Part shown: positions 36,562 through 46,099 of the stretch, piece by piece
How the letters are laid out: each line of letters opens with the position of its first letter
How positions within the stretch are numbered: position 1 is the first letter of the stretch
Translations under genes and position numbers: made by a program
The notes under the pieces: generated by a model
What the model was told of the DNA's origin: nothing
The model's input: only the letters and a program-made list of their open reading frames with translations
The model's database searches: none
Source: Silanimonas sp044377035
GTDB lineage: Bacteria; Pseudomonadota; Gammaproteobacteria; Xanthomonadales; Xanthomonadaceae
Assembly: GCF_044377035.1 (NCBI RefSeq)
Contig: NZ_JBILJW010000003.1
Coordinates: 62,001-126,000 of the forward strand
Direction of reading: 5' to 3'
Length of the DNA: 64,000 bases

Positions 36562-37599
36562 ATGGCCGAATCGACTCCTCTTGCCGTGCTCCGCGCGGCC
36601 CTGCCGCGCCTGCTCGCGGCCTGCGCTCCCACCGCGCGTATCGACGTGCTGCGTGCGCTTCCCGGCGTGGCGCAGGGCACCGCGTCGACCTTGCATTGGC
36701 GGGTCGAACAGAGCTTCCAGCCCCTACGTGCCGCGCTGCAGGCCGAAGGCTTGGACACAGCGCCGGAGGGCTCATCGCCACCGGAGGCCGTGATCGTGCT
36801 GCTGCCGCGCTCGCGCGAGGAGGGCCGCGCCCTGCTGGCGCGCGCCCTGCGCGACGTGGCGGTGGGTGGCGTGGTCGCCGGTGCCGCGCTCAATGACGAA
36901 GGTGCACGCAGCGCCGAAAAGGACCTTGCCACGCTGCTGCCCCTGGCCGGGCAGATCAGCAAGGCGCATGGGCGGGCGTTTTGGACGGTGCCGCGCCCGG
37001 CCGTGCTGCCCGAAGCGACGCAGGGGTTCATCGAGCGCTGGCTGACGGCCGATGCGCCGCGTCGCGATGCCACGACGGGCCTCTGGCAGCGGCCGGGCGT
37101 GTTCAACGAAGGGCGGCTCGATGGCGGCTCCGCGCTGCTCATCGACCACCTGCCGCCGACGCTTCGCGGCGCCGTGGCTGACCTCGGCGCGGGTACTGGC
37201 CTGCTGTCGATGGCGGTGCTGGATCACTGCCCAGGCGTTCAGTCGATCGACTTGTTCGAAGCCGAAGACCGCGCGCTCGAACTCGCTCGCCGGAATCTGG
37301 CCGAGGCGCGCGTTCCGGTGCACTTCCACTGGCACGACGTGGCAGCGGGCGTGCCCGGCCGCTTCGACGCCGTGGTGAGCAATCCGCCCTTCCACGTCGG
37401 CGCACGCAGCGTGCCGGCGCTTGGCCGCGCCTTCATTGCCGCCGCCGCCCGCGCGCTGAAGCGCGACGGCCAGTTCCTTATGGTCGCCAATCGCCACCTG
37501 CCCTATGAGGACGAGCTGCGCGCGCTGTTCGGCCGCGGCGAGCTGCTTGCGGAACAGGGCGGCTTCAAGGTCTACCGCGCGTGGGAGCCCAAGCCGTGA
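36562..37599 (+). CDS. rsmC: 16S rRNA guanine-N2 methyltransferase, RsmC type
   Basis: 345 residues, as for RsmC (343 in E. coli). It has the two-domain RsmC layout: a degenerate N-terminal methyltransferase-like half, and a C-terminal SAM domain with VADLGAGTGLLSMAVLD (motif I) and the NPPFHVG tetrad near residue 273, then LKRDGQFLMVANRHLPYE. RsmC methylates G1207 of 16S rRNA in the small subunit. Its TGA overlaps the GTG of rsuA, so the two rRNA-modifying enzymes are coupled. Confidence 0.9.
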   Translation: MAESTPLAVLRAALPRLLAACAPTARIDVLRALPGVAQGTASTLHWRVEQSFQPLRAALQAEGLDTAPEGSSPPEAVIVLLPRSREEGRALLARALRDVAVGGVVAGAALNDEGARSAEKDLATLLPLAGQISKAHGRAFWTVPRPAVLPEATQGFIERWLTADAPRRDATTGLWQRPGVFNEGRLDGGSALLIDHLPPTLRGAVADLGAGTGLLSMAVLDHCPGVQSIDLFEAEDRALELARRNLAEARVPVHFHWHDVAAGVPGRFDAVVSNPPFHVGARSVPALGRAFIAAAARALKRDGQFLMVANRHLPYEDELRALFGRGELLAEQGGFKVYRAWEPKP

Positions 37600-38351
37600 G
37601 CGGCAAGGCGGTGAAGCTGCGGCAGTACCTGCAGTCGCTCGGCTACGGCACGCGCCGCGAGGTGGAAGCGCTGATCGCCGAAGGTCGCGTCACCGGTGCG
37701 GAAGGCGAAACGCTGTACGTGGATGACGAAGTCGGCGAAGGCGCGCCGTCGCGCGGCGGGCATCGGCTGCCGCACGCGGCCATCCGCTTCGATGGCGACG
37801 CGCTGGATGCACCGCCGGGCCTTCTCGCCGTGCTGCACAAGCCGGTCGGTGTCACCTGTTCGACGAAGGACCCCGGCCGCCTCGTCTACGACCTGTTGCC
37901 GCCGCGCTGGAAGGCGCGCGATCCGATCGTTTCGCCGGTCGGCCGGCTCGACAAGGACACCTCGGGACTGCTGCTGTTCACCGACGACGGCCAGTTGCTG
38001 CATCGCCTCACCAGCCCGAAGTACCACCAGCCCAAGGTGTATCGCGCCACATTGGCCGAAGACCTGCGCGGCAACGAGGCCGCGCTGTTCGCTGCTGGCA
38101 CCCTGATGCTGGAGGGCGAACACAAGCCGCTGCTGCCGGCGGAGTTCGAAGTGCTGGGCCCGCGCGAGGCGCGGCTCACGCTGCACGAGGGCCGCTACCA
38201 CCAGGTGCGGCGGATGTTCGCGGCCACCGGCAATGCCGTGGCCACCTTGCATCGCGAGGCGATCGGCGGGCTCACGCTCGACGCACTGGGCCTCGCCGAG
38301 GGCGAATGGCGGATGCTCGGCGAGGCTGAGCGCGCCGTCCTCGGCGCCTAG
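37596..38351 (+). CDS. rsuA: 16S rRNA pseudouridine synthase, RsuA/RluB/E/F family
   Basis: 251 residues from a GTG at 37596 overlapping the rsmC stop by 4 bp. An S4-like RNA-binding segment (KLRQYLQSLGYGTRREVEAL) precedes the synthase domain with catalytic GRLDKDTSGLLLFTDDG (Asp near 117), LAVLHKPVGVTCST and EGRYHQVRRMFAA. The family isomerises uridines; coupling to rsmC and size favour RsuA (U516 of 16S), though RluE/RluF-type specificity cannot be excluded. Confidence 0.85.
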   Translation: MSGKAVKLRQYLQSLGYGTRREVEALIAEGRVTGAEGETLYVDDEVGEGAPSRGGHRLPHAAIRFDGDALDAPPGLLAVLHKPVGVTCSTKDPGRLVYDLLPPRWKARDPIVSPVGRLDKDTSGLLLFTDDGQLLHRLTSPKYHQPKVYRATLAEDLRGNEAALFAAGTLMLEGEHKPLLPAEFEVLGPREARLTLHEGRYHQVRRMFAATGNAVATLHREAIGGLTLDALGLAEGEWRMLGEAERAVLGA

Positions 38352-38357
38352 GCCTCG

Positions 38358-39881
38358 TCAGGACGACGGGAGGCCGCTGGCATCGACCATCCCGGCCTCG
38401 CGCAGCGCATCGATCAAAGGCCGCAGGTGCGCCGCGTAGGGCCGCCAGCGCCCGGAGGCGTCGGCGTACAGCGGACGGCGCACCTGGTGCACGCTCGCCG
38501 TCTTCACGCTTGAAGGCTGCGCGTGGAAAGCGAGGCAGCGCGGCTCCCAGTCGAGACCGAGCCAAGCGAGCAGCGGTCGAAGCACGCCCTCCGGGTCGTT
38601 CACGAAGGCGTCGTAGTCGAACACGCGCAGGCGGTCGCCCAAGGCAGCTTCGAGATGGTGTTCCCAGCGCCGCAGCTGCGCGCTGTAGTGGCCAATGGCG
38701 CGCAGGTCGCTGCCGTAGGGCGCCTGCCGCTGGTCGAGATGCTGCTGGAACACCGAGAGGCCGTTATCGATCGGATTGCGGCGCGTCAACACGATGCGCG
38801 CTCCGGGGAACACGCGCGTCACGAGGTCGAGCAACAGCACGTTGTCGGGACGCTTGTCCGTGAACCACCGGGCCTGCGCACGCGATGCTGGCACCAGCCG
38901 GGCGACGTGGGCCCGGTAATCGGCGGCCAGTGCCTGCAGCGTGGTGGGGTCGAGCGCCGCCAACGCCGCTGGGTACATCCCCGGCAGTCGCGAGGCCAAC
39001 TGCGGGAAGAACGGCCGCTCGCCGCCGGCCACGACCTGCGGATGCGCCGCCAGCACCTGCTCGATGAGGGTCGAGCCGGAGCGGAACATGCCGCAGATGA
39101 AGAGCGGCTCCAGCGGCCCAGCCGGTGCGGGGGCTTGGGACGATGGCCGGGCCTCGAGGCTGGCGACCAGCGCATCCACCGCGCGCGCCATGCCTTCCGG
39201 CGAATAGGGTGGCCCGGAGGCCGCGGCGAATCGGTTGGCCTCGGCGAAGGCCTCGAAGGCGTCGTCGTAGTGGCGCCGTGCTTCCTTCGCGCGGCCGATC
39301 GCGAACCACAGGTTGGCCCGCGTCAGCGGTCCGATGGGCGCGCCTGAGCGCGCGGCCGCCGCGGCTTCGCCCAGCAGGGCCTCGTCGGTGGCGCGAAGCG
39401 CGGGCAGGGTCAGCAGCCGGGCCAGGGCCTCCGTCCGCGCGTCCGCCGCAGCGCCGCTGGCGACGGGCGGTGCGAGCAGCGCCCGGTACTGCGCTTCGGC
39501 CTCGTCATTTCGGCCGAGGTCCTCGAGCAGGTTCCCGAGATTGAGGCGTGCCGGCGCGTAGCCGGGCGCCAGCGCCAAGGCCTGCCGCAGCGAGGCTTCG
39601 GCCGCGGCATGGTCGTGCAGCAGGTCGGTCTGGATGACCGCGCGGTTGAGGTGCACTTCCTCCGGGGCCTCGACACCCTGTGCCAGCGCCTCGGCGTAGG
39701 CCGCGAGGGCCTCGTCCGCCGCGCCCTGCCGCCGCAGCAGCCAACCCAGCTCGTACCAGCCCTCCGGCCACTGCGGCGTGCGGGCCAGCAGATGGCGAAA
39801 GGCGGCGATGGCTTCGGCAAGTCGCCCCGCATCGCTGAGCTGGCGCGCCTCATGGCGCTGTCGTTGGGTCTGGGCATCCAT
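38358..39881 (-). CDS. TPR-sulfotransferase fusion protein 1
   Basis: 507 residues from ATG at 39881. Residues 1-235 are tetratricopeptide repeats (WYELGWLLRRQGAADEALAA, ARLNLGNLLEDLGRNDEAEA). Residues about 255-500 form a sulfotransferase domain: the PAPS 5'-phosphosulfate loop FICGMFRSGSTLIEQVLAAH near 260 and the 3'-phosphate-binding TRRNPIDNGLSVFQQH. It probably transfers sulfate from PAPS to a protein, glycan or small molecule recognised by the TPR part. No signal peptide, so it should act in the cytoplasm. About half its length is TPR, as in the two other sulfotransferases of the island. Convergent with rsuA. Confidence 0.85.
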   Translation of the reverse strand: MDAQTQRQRHEARQLSDAGRLAEAIAAFRHLLARTPQWPEGWYELGWLLRRQGAADEALAAYAEALAQGVEAPEEVHLNRAVIQTDLLHDHAAAEASLRQALALAPGYAPARLNLGNLLEDLGRNDEAEAQYRALLAPPVASGAAADARTEALARLLTLPALRATDEALLGEAAAAARSGAPIGPLTRANLWFAIGRAKEARRHYDDAFEAFAEANRFAAASGPPYSPEGMARAVDALVASLEARPSSQAPAPAGPLEPLFICGMFRSGSTLIEQVLAAHPQVVAGGERPFFPQLASRLPGMYPAALAALDPTTLQALAADYRAHVARLVPASRAQARWFTDKRPDNVLLLDLVTRVFPGARIVLTRRNPIDNGLSVFQQHLDQRQAPYGSDLRAIGHYSAQLRRWEHHLEAALGDRLRVFDYDAFVNDPEGVLRPLLAWLGLDWEPRCLAFHAQPSSVKTASVHQVRRPLYADASGRWRPYAAHLRPLIDALREAGMVDASGLPSS

Positions 39882-39989
39882 CCGTGAAGAGTGGCGGCAA
39901 CGCAGCGCACGCGGCAATGGTTCGAGGCACTTGCCCGGAGCCTTCACACCTGCTGCACTCCACGCTCGATTTTCCTCGGAACCTCCCCC

Positions 39990-40487
39990 ATGCGTCTGCT
40001 CCCCCTCTCCCTGGCCGCGCTTCTGATCCCCGTGTTCCTGTCCTCGCCCGTGCTGGCGTCGGACGCTGCGGCAACCCCCGCCACGCGCGCCGGCGAGATC
40101 CTCGAAGAAGCCGATCTCTCGCTGCAGCTCGCCCGTCGCGGTGAATACGGTTCGATCAAGCGCCGCGACCTCCGCGAGCTGGAGGCGGCGCACGCCACGA
40201 TGCATCGCCTGCTGGAAGGCCACGACGCTCCGGAAGACCTCGAGAACGAGGATCGCATCGAGCTGTTCAACGCCCAGCAGAAGATCACCGCCATCGTCGG
40301 CAGCGATGACAAGAACCGGAAGATCTGCAAGCGCGTGGCCGTCACCGGCTCGCGCGTGGCCGCGGTGGAGTGCCTGACCGTCGCCGAGCGCGAATCCCGC
40401 GCCCGCGCGGCGAGCCGCATGGCCGGCGAAGTCCAGCGCAACATGTGCATTCCCGGCCAGGACGGCGTGAGCCGCTGCGGCCGCTGA
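39990..40487 (+). CDS. Small secreted protein of unknown function
   Basis: 165 residues with a clear signal peptide (MRLLPLSLAALLIPVFLSSPVLAS). The mature part is charged and helical. Near the C-terminus it has Cys residues in the arrangement KICKRVAVTGSRVAAVECLT...NMCIPGQDGVSRC. I recall the C-x-RVxVTGSR-x-C pattern in small secreted proteins of xanthomonads without assigned function. It lies between a TPR-sulfotransferase and the TPR-oxygenase, 7 bp upstream of the latter, so it is probably co-transcribed. It could be a substrate of the island's enzymes; that is inference. Confidence 0.7.
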   Translation: MRLLPLSLAALLIPVFLSSPVLASDAAATPATRAGEILEEADLSLQLARRGEYGSIKRRDLRELEAAHATMHRLLEGHDAPEDLENEDRIELFNAQQKITAIVGSDDKNRKICKRVAVTGSRVAAVECLTVAERESRARAASRMAGEVQRNMCIPGQDGVSRCGR

Positions 40488-40494
40488 TCGCCGG

Positions 40495-42324
40495 ATGAGG
40501 GCGCTGGACCGCGCGCAAGCGCAGCAGGCCACCATCGCTTTCCAACATCTCTCGGAAGGGCGGCCGGTCGCCGCCCTCGGCATCGCCCGTTCGCTGGTCG
40601 GTGTCGCCGCGGACACTCCCGATGCTCAGCACCTTCTCGCCTTGGCCTTGCTGGCCACGGGCGAGATCGACGCCGCGGTCGTGGCCTTCGAGGCGGCACT
40701 GGCCTTGGCGCCCGCGCAGCCCGCCATCTTCGCCAACTACGGGCGCGGCCTCCGCCGATACGGTCGCCGCGCCGAGGCCGGCGCGGTGTGGCGACGGATG
40801 GCAAGGGCGCTGCCCGGTGACGCCACGGCGCGTCTCGAAGCCGGGCTCGCCGTGCTCGAGGCCGGCGATGCCACCGCCGCCGTCGCGCACCTGCGTGAGG
40901 CCACGCGCCTCGCGCCGCAAAGCGTTCGGGCTTGGCATGCGCTGGGCAATGCGCTGCGCGAGGCCGATGCCTTGGCCGAGGCCGACGAGGTTTTCCACCA
41001 TGCCATCGCGCTGGATCCGGGCAACGCGGCGCTGTGGGCCAATCTCGGCGGGGTGCTGCGCCTGCGCGGACGAAGTGACGCGGCGATCGAGGCCTATGCC
41101 CAGGCGCGGGCCTGCGGTGCCAATGATCCCATCGTGCGAGAGGCCGAAGTGGGCGCCCTGATCGATGCGCTGCGCTTCGATCTCGCCTTCGAGCGCGCCG
41201 AATCGCTGGTGGCCGATCACCCCGAGCATTTCGGCGGCCACACCACGCTCGCCGAGCTGCGCTGGGAGTACGGGCCGGACGCCGGCCGTGATTCCGCCTT
41301 GGCGCCCTTTCGCGAGGCCGTCGCGCGACGCCCCGAGACGCGCGAACTGGCGCTGTCGCTGGTCAGCCTGCTGCTCGAGACCCGCCAGCCTGGCGAGGCC
41401 CTGGAGCGCCTCCAGCGCCTGCGCCGCGAGGCCGACGACCCCACCCTGGTGGCGATGCAGGCGAATGCACTGCAGGCCCTCGGACGATACGACGAGGCGG
41501 CGAGCGCTTATGCCGAAGCGGATCGTGCGCTGGGCGGCACCGATGTGCACTTCGCCAACGCCTACGTGCGCCACCTGCTCACGGCCGGCGAATGGGCCGC
41601 GGCCGCTCGCCGCGCCGAGGCCGCGCTGGCGGTCGCTCCGGAGCATCAGGAAACCTGGGCCTACCTCGCCACGGCATGGCGGCTGACGCAGGACCCCCGC
41701 GAGGACTGGCTGTGCGGCTTCGACCGCTTCGTCGAGCTGATGCCGGTGGACGTGCCGCGCGGCTTCGCTTCGATGCCGGCCTTCATCGCCGAGCTGCGCG
41801 AGGCCCTTGATGTGCTGCACCAGGCGCGCAACGAGCCTGTCCGGCAAAGCGTGCGTGGCGGCTCGCAGACGCCCGGTCGCCTGTTCGGCCGCGCCGACGC
41901 GCGCATCGTCGCTTTGGAAGCCGCGCTCACCGCGACCATCGAGCGCTTCATCGCGCGGCTGCCGAAGGACGACACGCACCCGTACCTGCGGCGCGCCGCG
42001 CGCAGCGTGCGCTACACCGGCTCGTGGTCGGTGAAGCTCTGGCAGTCGGGGCGGCATGCCAACCACTTCCACAGCGAGGGCTGGATGAGTTCGGCCTTCT
42101 ACGTCGCGCTACCGCCGTCGGTCGCGGCGGGCGGCGACGCCGGCGCCCTGCAACTGGGGCAGCCGCCGGTGGAACTCGGCCTCGACCTGCCACCGCGGCG
42201 CATCATCCACCCGCGCGAGGGTCATCTCGCGCTGTTCCCGTCCTACCTGTGGCACGGCACCGTGCCGTTTGACGACGTGGCGCCGCGGATCACGGTTGCC
42301 TTCGACATGCTGCCGAAGGCCTGA
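40495..42324 (+). CDS. TPR protein with C-terminal putative 2OG-Fe(II) oxygenase domain
   Basis: 609 residues. Residues 1-400 are tandem TPR units (AWHALGNALREADALAEADE, ALWANLGGVLRLRGRSDAAI). The C-terminal 120 residues match the putative 2OG-Fe(II) oxygenase type: HFHSEGWMSSAFYVALPP near 523, GALQLGQPP, LALFPSYLWHGTVPF near 585, and RITVAFDMLP, giving candidate iron ligands His and His and a 2-oxoglutarate-binding Arg. Likely hydroxylates a partner recognised by the TPR array. No signal peptide. It follows the small secreted protein by 7 bp. Confidence 0.85.
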   Translation: MRALDRAQAQQATIAFQHLSEGRPVAALGIARSLVGVAADTPDAQHLLALALLATGEIDAAVVAFEAALALAPAQPAIFANYGRGLRRYGRRAEAGAVWRRMARALPGDATARLEAGLAVLEAGDATAAVAHLREATRLAPQSVRAWHALGNALREADALAEADEVFHHAIALDPGNAALWANLGGVLRLRGRSDAAIEAYAQARACGANDPIVREAEVGALIDALRFDLAFERAESLVADHPEHFGGHTTLAELRWEYGPDAGRDSALAPFREAVARRPETRELALSLVSLLLETRQPGEALERLQRLRREADDPTLVAMQANALQALGRYDEAASAYAEADRALGGTDVHFANAYVRHLLTAGEWAAAARRAEAALAVAPEHQETWAYLATAWRLTQDPREDWLCGFDRFVELMPVDVPRGFASMPAFIAELREALDVLHQARNEPVRQSVRGGSQTPGRLFGRADARIVALEAALTATIERFIARLPKDDTHPYLRRAARSVRYTGSWSVKLWQSGRHANHFHSEGWMSSAFYVALPPSVAAGGDAGALQLGQPPVELGLDLPPRRIIHPREGHLALFPSYLWHGTVPFDDVAPRITVAFDMLPKA

Positions 42325-42339
42325 TCGGGGCGAGGCGGC

Positions 42340-43866
42340 TCAGGCTTCGTCGGGCAGGTCCACGCCGGCCTGGCGCAGCGCCGCCTCCAGCGCGCCGAGG
42401 TGCTTCCGGTAGCGGCGCCAACGCCCCGCGGCGTCGCCGTAGAGCGGGCGCCGCACCTGCCAGTAGCTGGCGGTCTTCACCGTGTTGCGGCGTTCGTGGA
42501 ACGCGAGGCAGCGCGCGTCCCATTCCAAGCCCAGGAAGCCCAGCACGCCGCGCACCGTCGTCTCGGCATCGCGCACCAGCGCCTCGTAGGGCACCGCGAG
42601 CAGGTCGCCGGGGAAGCAGGCCTCCCAGTGCGCCATCAGCCGGCGGTACTGGCCGTAGTAGTGCCCGATGTCGCCGAGGTCGTTCGCATACGGCGTCACC
42701 TCGAGGTTCATGTGCTGCATGTACACCGACAGGCCGTTGTCCATCGGATGGCGGACGGTGTGCAGGATCTTCGCGCGCGGGAACAGGCGCTTGATCAACC
42801 CGACCAGCAGGTGGTTGTCGGGGCGCTTGTCGGTGAGCACGCTCGCGCCGCGCGAAGCGGGGAACAGCGCCTCCACGTGCGCGCGGTACTCCGCGGCGAG
42901 GCGCTGCAGGTCCGCTTCGTCGAGGCCGATCGCACGGACGGGGAAGGGCGCCAGCCGTTCGAAAGCGAGCCGCGGCAGCCAGTCGATCTCGCCGCCGGCC
43001 ACCACGTCGGGATGCCCGGACAGCACCTGCTCGAGCAACGTCGAGCCGGAGCGGAACATGCCGCAGATGAAGACCGGCACGGGGCGGCTGTCGTCGCTGC
43101 CATCGTCTGGCGTCGCGGTCGGTTTCGGAAAGGCCGCGACCACCGCGTCCACCATCGCGGCCTCGCGCCGCGGCTCGTAGCGTCGGCCTTCGCGCCGCAG
43201 CAGGCTGCGGTTGCCGCGGGCGAAGGCGTCGAAGGCGGCGTCGACCTCGCCGAGCCGGTCGAGGCCGTGGCCCAGCGCGAATTGCAGGTGCACGCGTTCG
43301 AGCGCATCCGGTGCGGTCGTCTCGATGGCGGTGCGCAGCGCCGCGAGCAGCGGGTCGTCGGGCGTGGTGGGCGGGCGCATCACCGCGGTGCGCGCCAGCG
43401 CCACGTGGCGCAGCGCGGCCTCCGGCACCGTGGCGAAGCGCGGATCGTCCAGCGCCCGGGCATAGCAGGCGAGGGCGGCGTCGCGCTCGCCGCGCTGCTC
43501 GTGCAGGTTGCCGAGGTTCATCAGGGCCGGCAGGTAGTCCGGCTTCAAGGCCAGCGCCGCCTCGAGTTCGGCCTGCGCCTCGCCGTCGCGGCGGAGGTCG
43601 TCGGCGAACCACACCGCGCGCTGCAGGTGCGCCTCGTGCGGGCGGGCGACGCCGCAAGAGAGGGCGGTGCCGAGGGCCGCCGCCGCCGCCTCAGGCCGGC
43701 CGTCCTCGGCATGCACCGTGGCCAGCGCGCGCCAGGCCTCGCCGAAGCGCGGTGCGACGGCGAGGGCTTGCTCGATCAGGGCGCGCGCGGCGCTGCGGCG
43801 TCCGGCCCGGTGTTCCGCGCCGGCCTGCGCCAGCAGGGCGCCCGGATCCGGCGCGCCGTTCGTCAC
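42340..43866 (-). CDS. TPR-sulfotransferase fusion protein 2
   Basis: 508 residues from a GTG at 43866 that overlaps the TGA of the upstream methyltransferase (GTGA), so they are coupled. N-terminal TPRs (ALMNLGNLHEQRGERDAALA) are followed by a sulfotransferase domain with FICGMFRSGSTLLEQVLSGH near 270, RHPMDNGLSVYMQHMN and TVKTASYWQVRRPLYGDAAG. It is clearly paralogous to the 38358-39881 protein (shared VKTAS-x-QVRRPLY and CGMFRSGSTL). An open frame continues upstream but overlaps the methyltransferase in another frame and was not used. Confidence 0.85.
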   Translation of the reverse strand: MTNGAPDPGALLAQAGAEHRAGRRSAARALIEQALAVAPRFGEAWRALATVHAEDGRPEAAAAALGTALSCGVARPHEAHLQRAVWFADDLRRDGEAQAELEAALALKPDYLPALMNLGNLHEQRGERDAALACYARALDDPRFATVPEAALRHVALARTAVMRPPTTPDDPLLAALRTAIETTAPDALERVHLQFALGHGLDRLGEVDAAFDAFARGNRSLLRREGRRYEPRREAAMVDAVVAAFPKPTATPDDGSDDSRPVPVFICGMFRSGSTLLEQVLSGHPDVVAGGEIDWLPRLAFERLAPFPVRAIGLDEADLQRLAAEYRAHVEALFPASRGASVLTDKRPDNHLLVGLIKRLFPRAKILHTVRHPMDNGLSVYMQHMNLEVTPYANDLGDIGHYYGQYRRLMAHWEACFPGDLLAVPYEALVRDAETTVRGVLGFLGLEWDARCLAFHERRNTVKTASYWQVRRPLYGDAAGRWRRYRKHLGALEAALRQAGVDLPDEA

Positions 43867-44819
43867 GGGCGATGCATCGCCAGCTGCCAGCCGACGAGAT
43901 GGTTGCCGGCGTGGTGCAGCGGATGGCGCTCGATCAGGGTGAAGCCCAGCGTCGCCGCCTGCTGTTCGAGGCGGGCGATCGCCGCTTCGTCGAGCGCGTG
44001 TTCCACGAGGTCGTTGAGGCGGCGCCACGAGGCGCGCAGTTCCTCTTCGGCGCGATCCACCTCGAGCCCGACCAGCGCCGGCTTCTGGGTGCGTCGCGAG
44101 GCCAGCAGCTTCTGCGCCGCGTCGATGGCGACCGCGAACACTCGCCCGGATCCCGGCTGCCGCGTTTCCGCCGTCGCGTGGGCTTCGCGCACGGTGCGGA
44201 TGCCTGCCACGAGGTCGTCGCTGGCGGCCTTGAGCTGGGCTTCCGGGACGTTCTCCATCGTGATGAGGCGATGCACGCGGCGGTACAGGCGCACCTGCTT
44301 CAGCACGAGGTCGCAGTCGGCGAGCGAGCGGCGCGCGGTGAGCAGCAACTCCGACGACGCGTGGTGGAGGATGAACTGCGCGTCGCCGCCCGGCTTCAGC
44401 ACGCGGTGGATCTGCGCGAGCGCGGCGGCGGTGTCGCTGTATTCGAGGGCGTAGTGGCCGGTGACGGCGTCGAAGCGGGCGTCCTCGAAGGGCAGTTTCT
44501 CGGTCGCCACGCCGGGGTGGAAGCGGATGCCGGCGAATCGCTCGGCGCCGTTCGGCACCTGGTGCACCGGGTCGATGCGGGCCAGGTCGGTGGCCTCGAT
44601 GGCCCACTGCGCGCCGCGCGAGCGCGCGACATCGAGCGCGATCAGCGGCACCACGCCATTGCCCGTCGCGATGTCGAGCAGGCGGGCGTCCATCGGCAAG
44701 GTCGAGAAGAAACCCACCCAGGCGCGCCGGACGTCCTGGTCGTAGAGGCCGTCAGGGCCGGCCGGGCCGGTCGCGATGGCACCACCGCGGTAATAGGTTT
44801 CCCACTGTTCCAGGCTCAA
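43863..44819 (-). CDS. Class I SAM-dependent methyltransferase
   Basis: About 318 residues from a TTG at 44819, with GGAG nine nucleotides upstream; no ATG fits better. N-terminus LSLEQWETYYRGGAI, SAM motif I ARLLDIATGNGVVPLIALDV, then FEDARFDAVTGHYALEYSD and VLKPGGDAQFILHH, a methyltransferase-11/25-like core, with a helical C-terminal third. The target is unknown. Coupling with a TPR-sulfotransferase suggests that both act on the same substrate. Divergent from the aspartyl-hydroxylase-like gene. Confidence 0.8.
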   Translation of the reverse strand: MSLEQWETYYRGGAIATGPAGPDGLYDQDVRRAWVGFFSTLPMDARLLDIATGNGVVPLIALDVARSRGAQWAIEATDLARIDPVHQVPNGAERFAGIRFHPGVATEKLPFEDARFDAVTGHYALEYSDTAAALAQIHRVLKPGGDAQFILHHASSELLLTARRSLADCDLVLKQVRLYRRVHRLITMENVPEAQLKAASDDLVAGIRTVREAHATAETRQPGSGRVFAVAIDAAQKLLASRRTQKPALVGLEVDRAEEELRASWRRLNDLVEHALDEAAIARLEQQAATLGFTLIERHPLHHAGNHLVGWQLAMHRP

Positions 44820-44931
44820 GGCGAAAGGCTCCGAAGATCGACGCGCGAGTATAAAGGCGCGCTCCTCCGCCGAGGCGCCCCGGCCCGCGCAGGCTATGCT
44901 TCCCGCCCTGTTTTCCCTCGTCGGAACCCGC

Positions 44932-46095
44932 GTGAATCCGCCTCTGAATTCCCTCCTGCAGGCCGCGAACGCCGCCGCCAGCCAGGGCCGTTGGTCCGAG
45001 GCGCTGGCCCTGCTGCAGCAGGCCCACCGTGCCGCACCGCGCGACCCCGGCATCCTGATGCGCGTGGCCCATGCCCTACGCGAGACCGGCGACAGGGAAG
45101 GCGAGGGGCGCGCCATCGAAGCGGCGCTGGCCATCGATCCGTACTTCCTGCCGGCACTGCTGGCCAAGGCCGCGATCGCCGAGCGGAACGCCGGGTGGCG
45201 CGCGTCGGCGCCGCTGTATCGCAACGCCATTGCGGCCGCCCCGCCCGAGCCGCAGTGGCCGCCAGGTCTGCAGGGCGCGCTCGCGCACGGCAAGGGCGTC
45301 GTCGCCCGCTATGCCGAGGCGATGCAGACCTTCCTCGAGGACCGCCTGTCGATGCCTGCATCGAGGCTCAAGCCCGAGGAGGCCGCGCGCTGGCACGAGG
45401 CCGGCGCGCTGGTGGCCGGGCGTGCCAAGCCCTATCCGTCGGTGGCGAACCGCCTGCAGGTGCCGCGCCTCGCGGCGCTGACGTTCTTCGACCGCGCGCG
45501 TTTCCCGTGGGCCCGCGCCATCGAGGCGGCGACGCCGGCGATCACCGAGGAGTTCCGCGCCGTCCACGCCCGCGACAACGCCGAGTTCCGCCCCTATGTG
45601 CAGTACGCGCCCGGCACCCCGGTCAACCAGTGGGAAGCCTTGAACCACTCGCGGCGCTGGAGCAGCTATTTCCTCTGGCGGAACGGCGCGCCGATGGCCG
45701 AGCACCAGCGCGACTGCCCGGCGACCACCGCCGCGCTGGCCGAAGTCGAGATGGCCGAGATCGCCGGCCTGTGCCCGAACGCGATGTTCTCGGCACTGGC
45801 CCCGCACACGCACATCCCGCCGCACCACGGCGAGACCAACGCCCGCTTGGTGGTGCACCTGCCGCTGATCGTTCCGCCGAACTGTCGCTATCGCGTCGGT
45901 GCCGACACCACGCCATGGACGGTGGGCGAACTGTTGATCTTCGACGACAGCATCGAGCACGAAGCACGCAACGACAGCGACGAACTGCGCGTGGTGCTGA
46001 TCTTCGACGTCTGGAACCCGCTGCTCTCGCCCGACGAGCGCGAAATGGTGCGCGCGATCAGCGCCGCCACGCGCGACTTCCACCTTCAGGAGTAA
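44932..46095 (+). CDS. Aspartyl/asparaginyl beta-hydroxylase-like protein with TPR-like N-terminus
   Basis: 387 residues from a GTG at 44932 (an ATG at 44896 is an alternative start). The first 110 residues look like helical repeats (EALALLQQAHRAAPRDPGIL). The C-terminal domain matches the Asp/Asn beta-hydroxylase cupin: LAPHTHIPPHHGETNARLVV near 290 and GELLIFDDSIEHEARND, with His ligands and a trailing Arg for 2-oxoglutarate. Such enzymes hydroxylate Asp/Asn side chains or lipid fatty acids. It ends 4 bp before the third TPR-sulfotransferase, so the two form an operon. Confidence 0.85.
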   Translation: MNPPLNSLLQAANAAASQGRWSEALALLQQAHRAAPRDPGILMRVAHALRETGDREGEGRAIEAALAIDPYFLPALLAKAAIAERNAGWRASAPLYRNAIAAAPPEPQWPPGLQGALAHGKGVVARYAEAMQTFLEDRLSMPASRLKPEEAARWHEAGALVAGRAKPYPSVANRLQVPRLAALTFFDRARFPWARAIEAATPAITEEFRAVHARDNAEFRPYVQYAPGTPVNQWEALNHSRRWSSYFLWRNGAPMAEHQRDCPATTAALAEVEMAEIAGLCPNAMFSALAPHTHIPPHHGETNARLVVHLPLIVPPNCRYRVGADTTPWTVGELLIFDDSIEHEARNDSDELRVVLIFDVWNPLLSPDEREMVRAISAATRDFHLQE

Positions 46096-46099
46096 TCGC

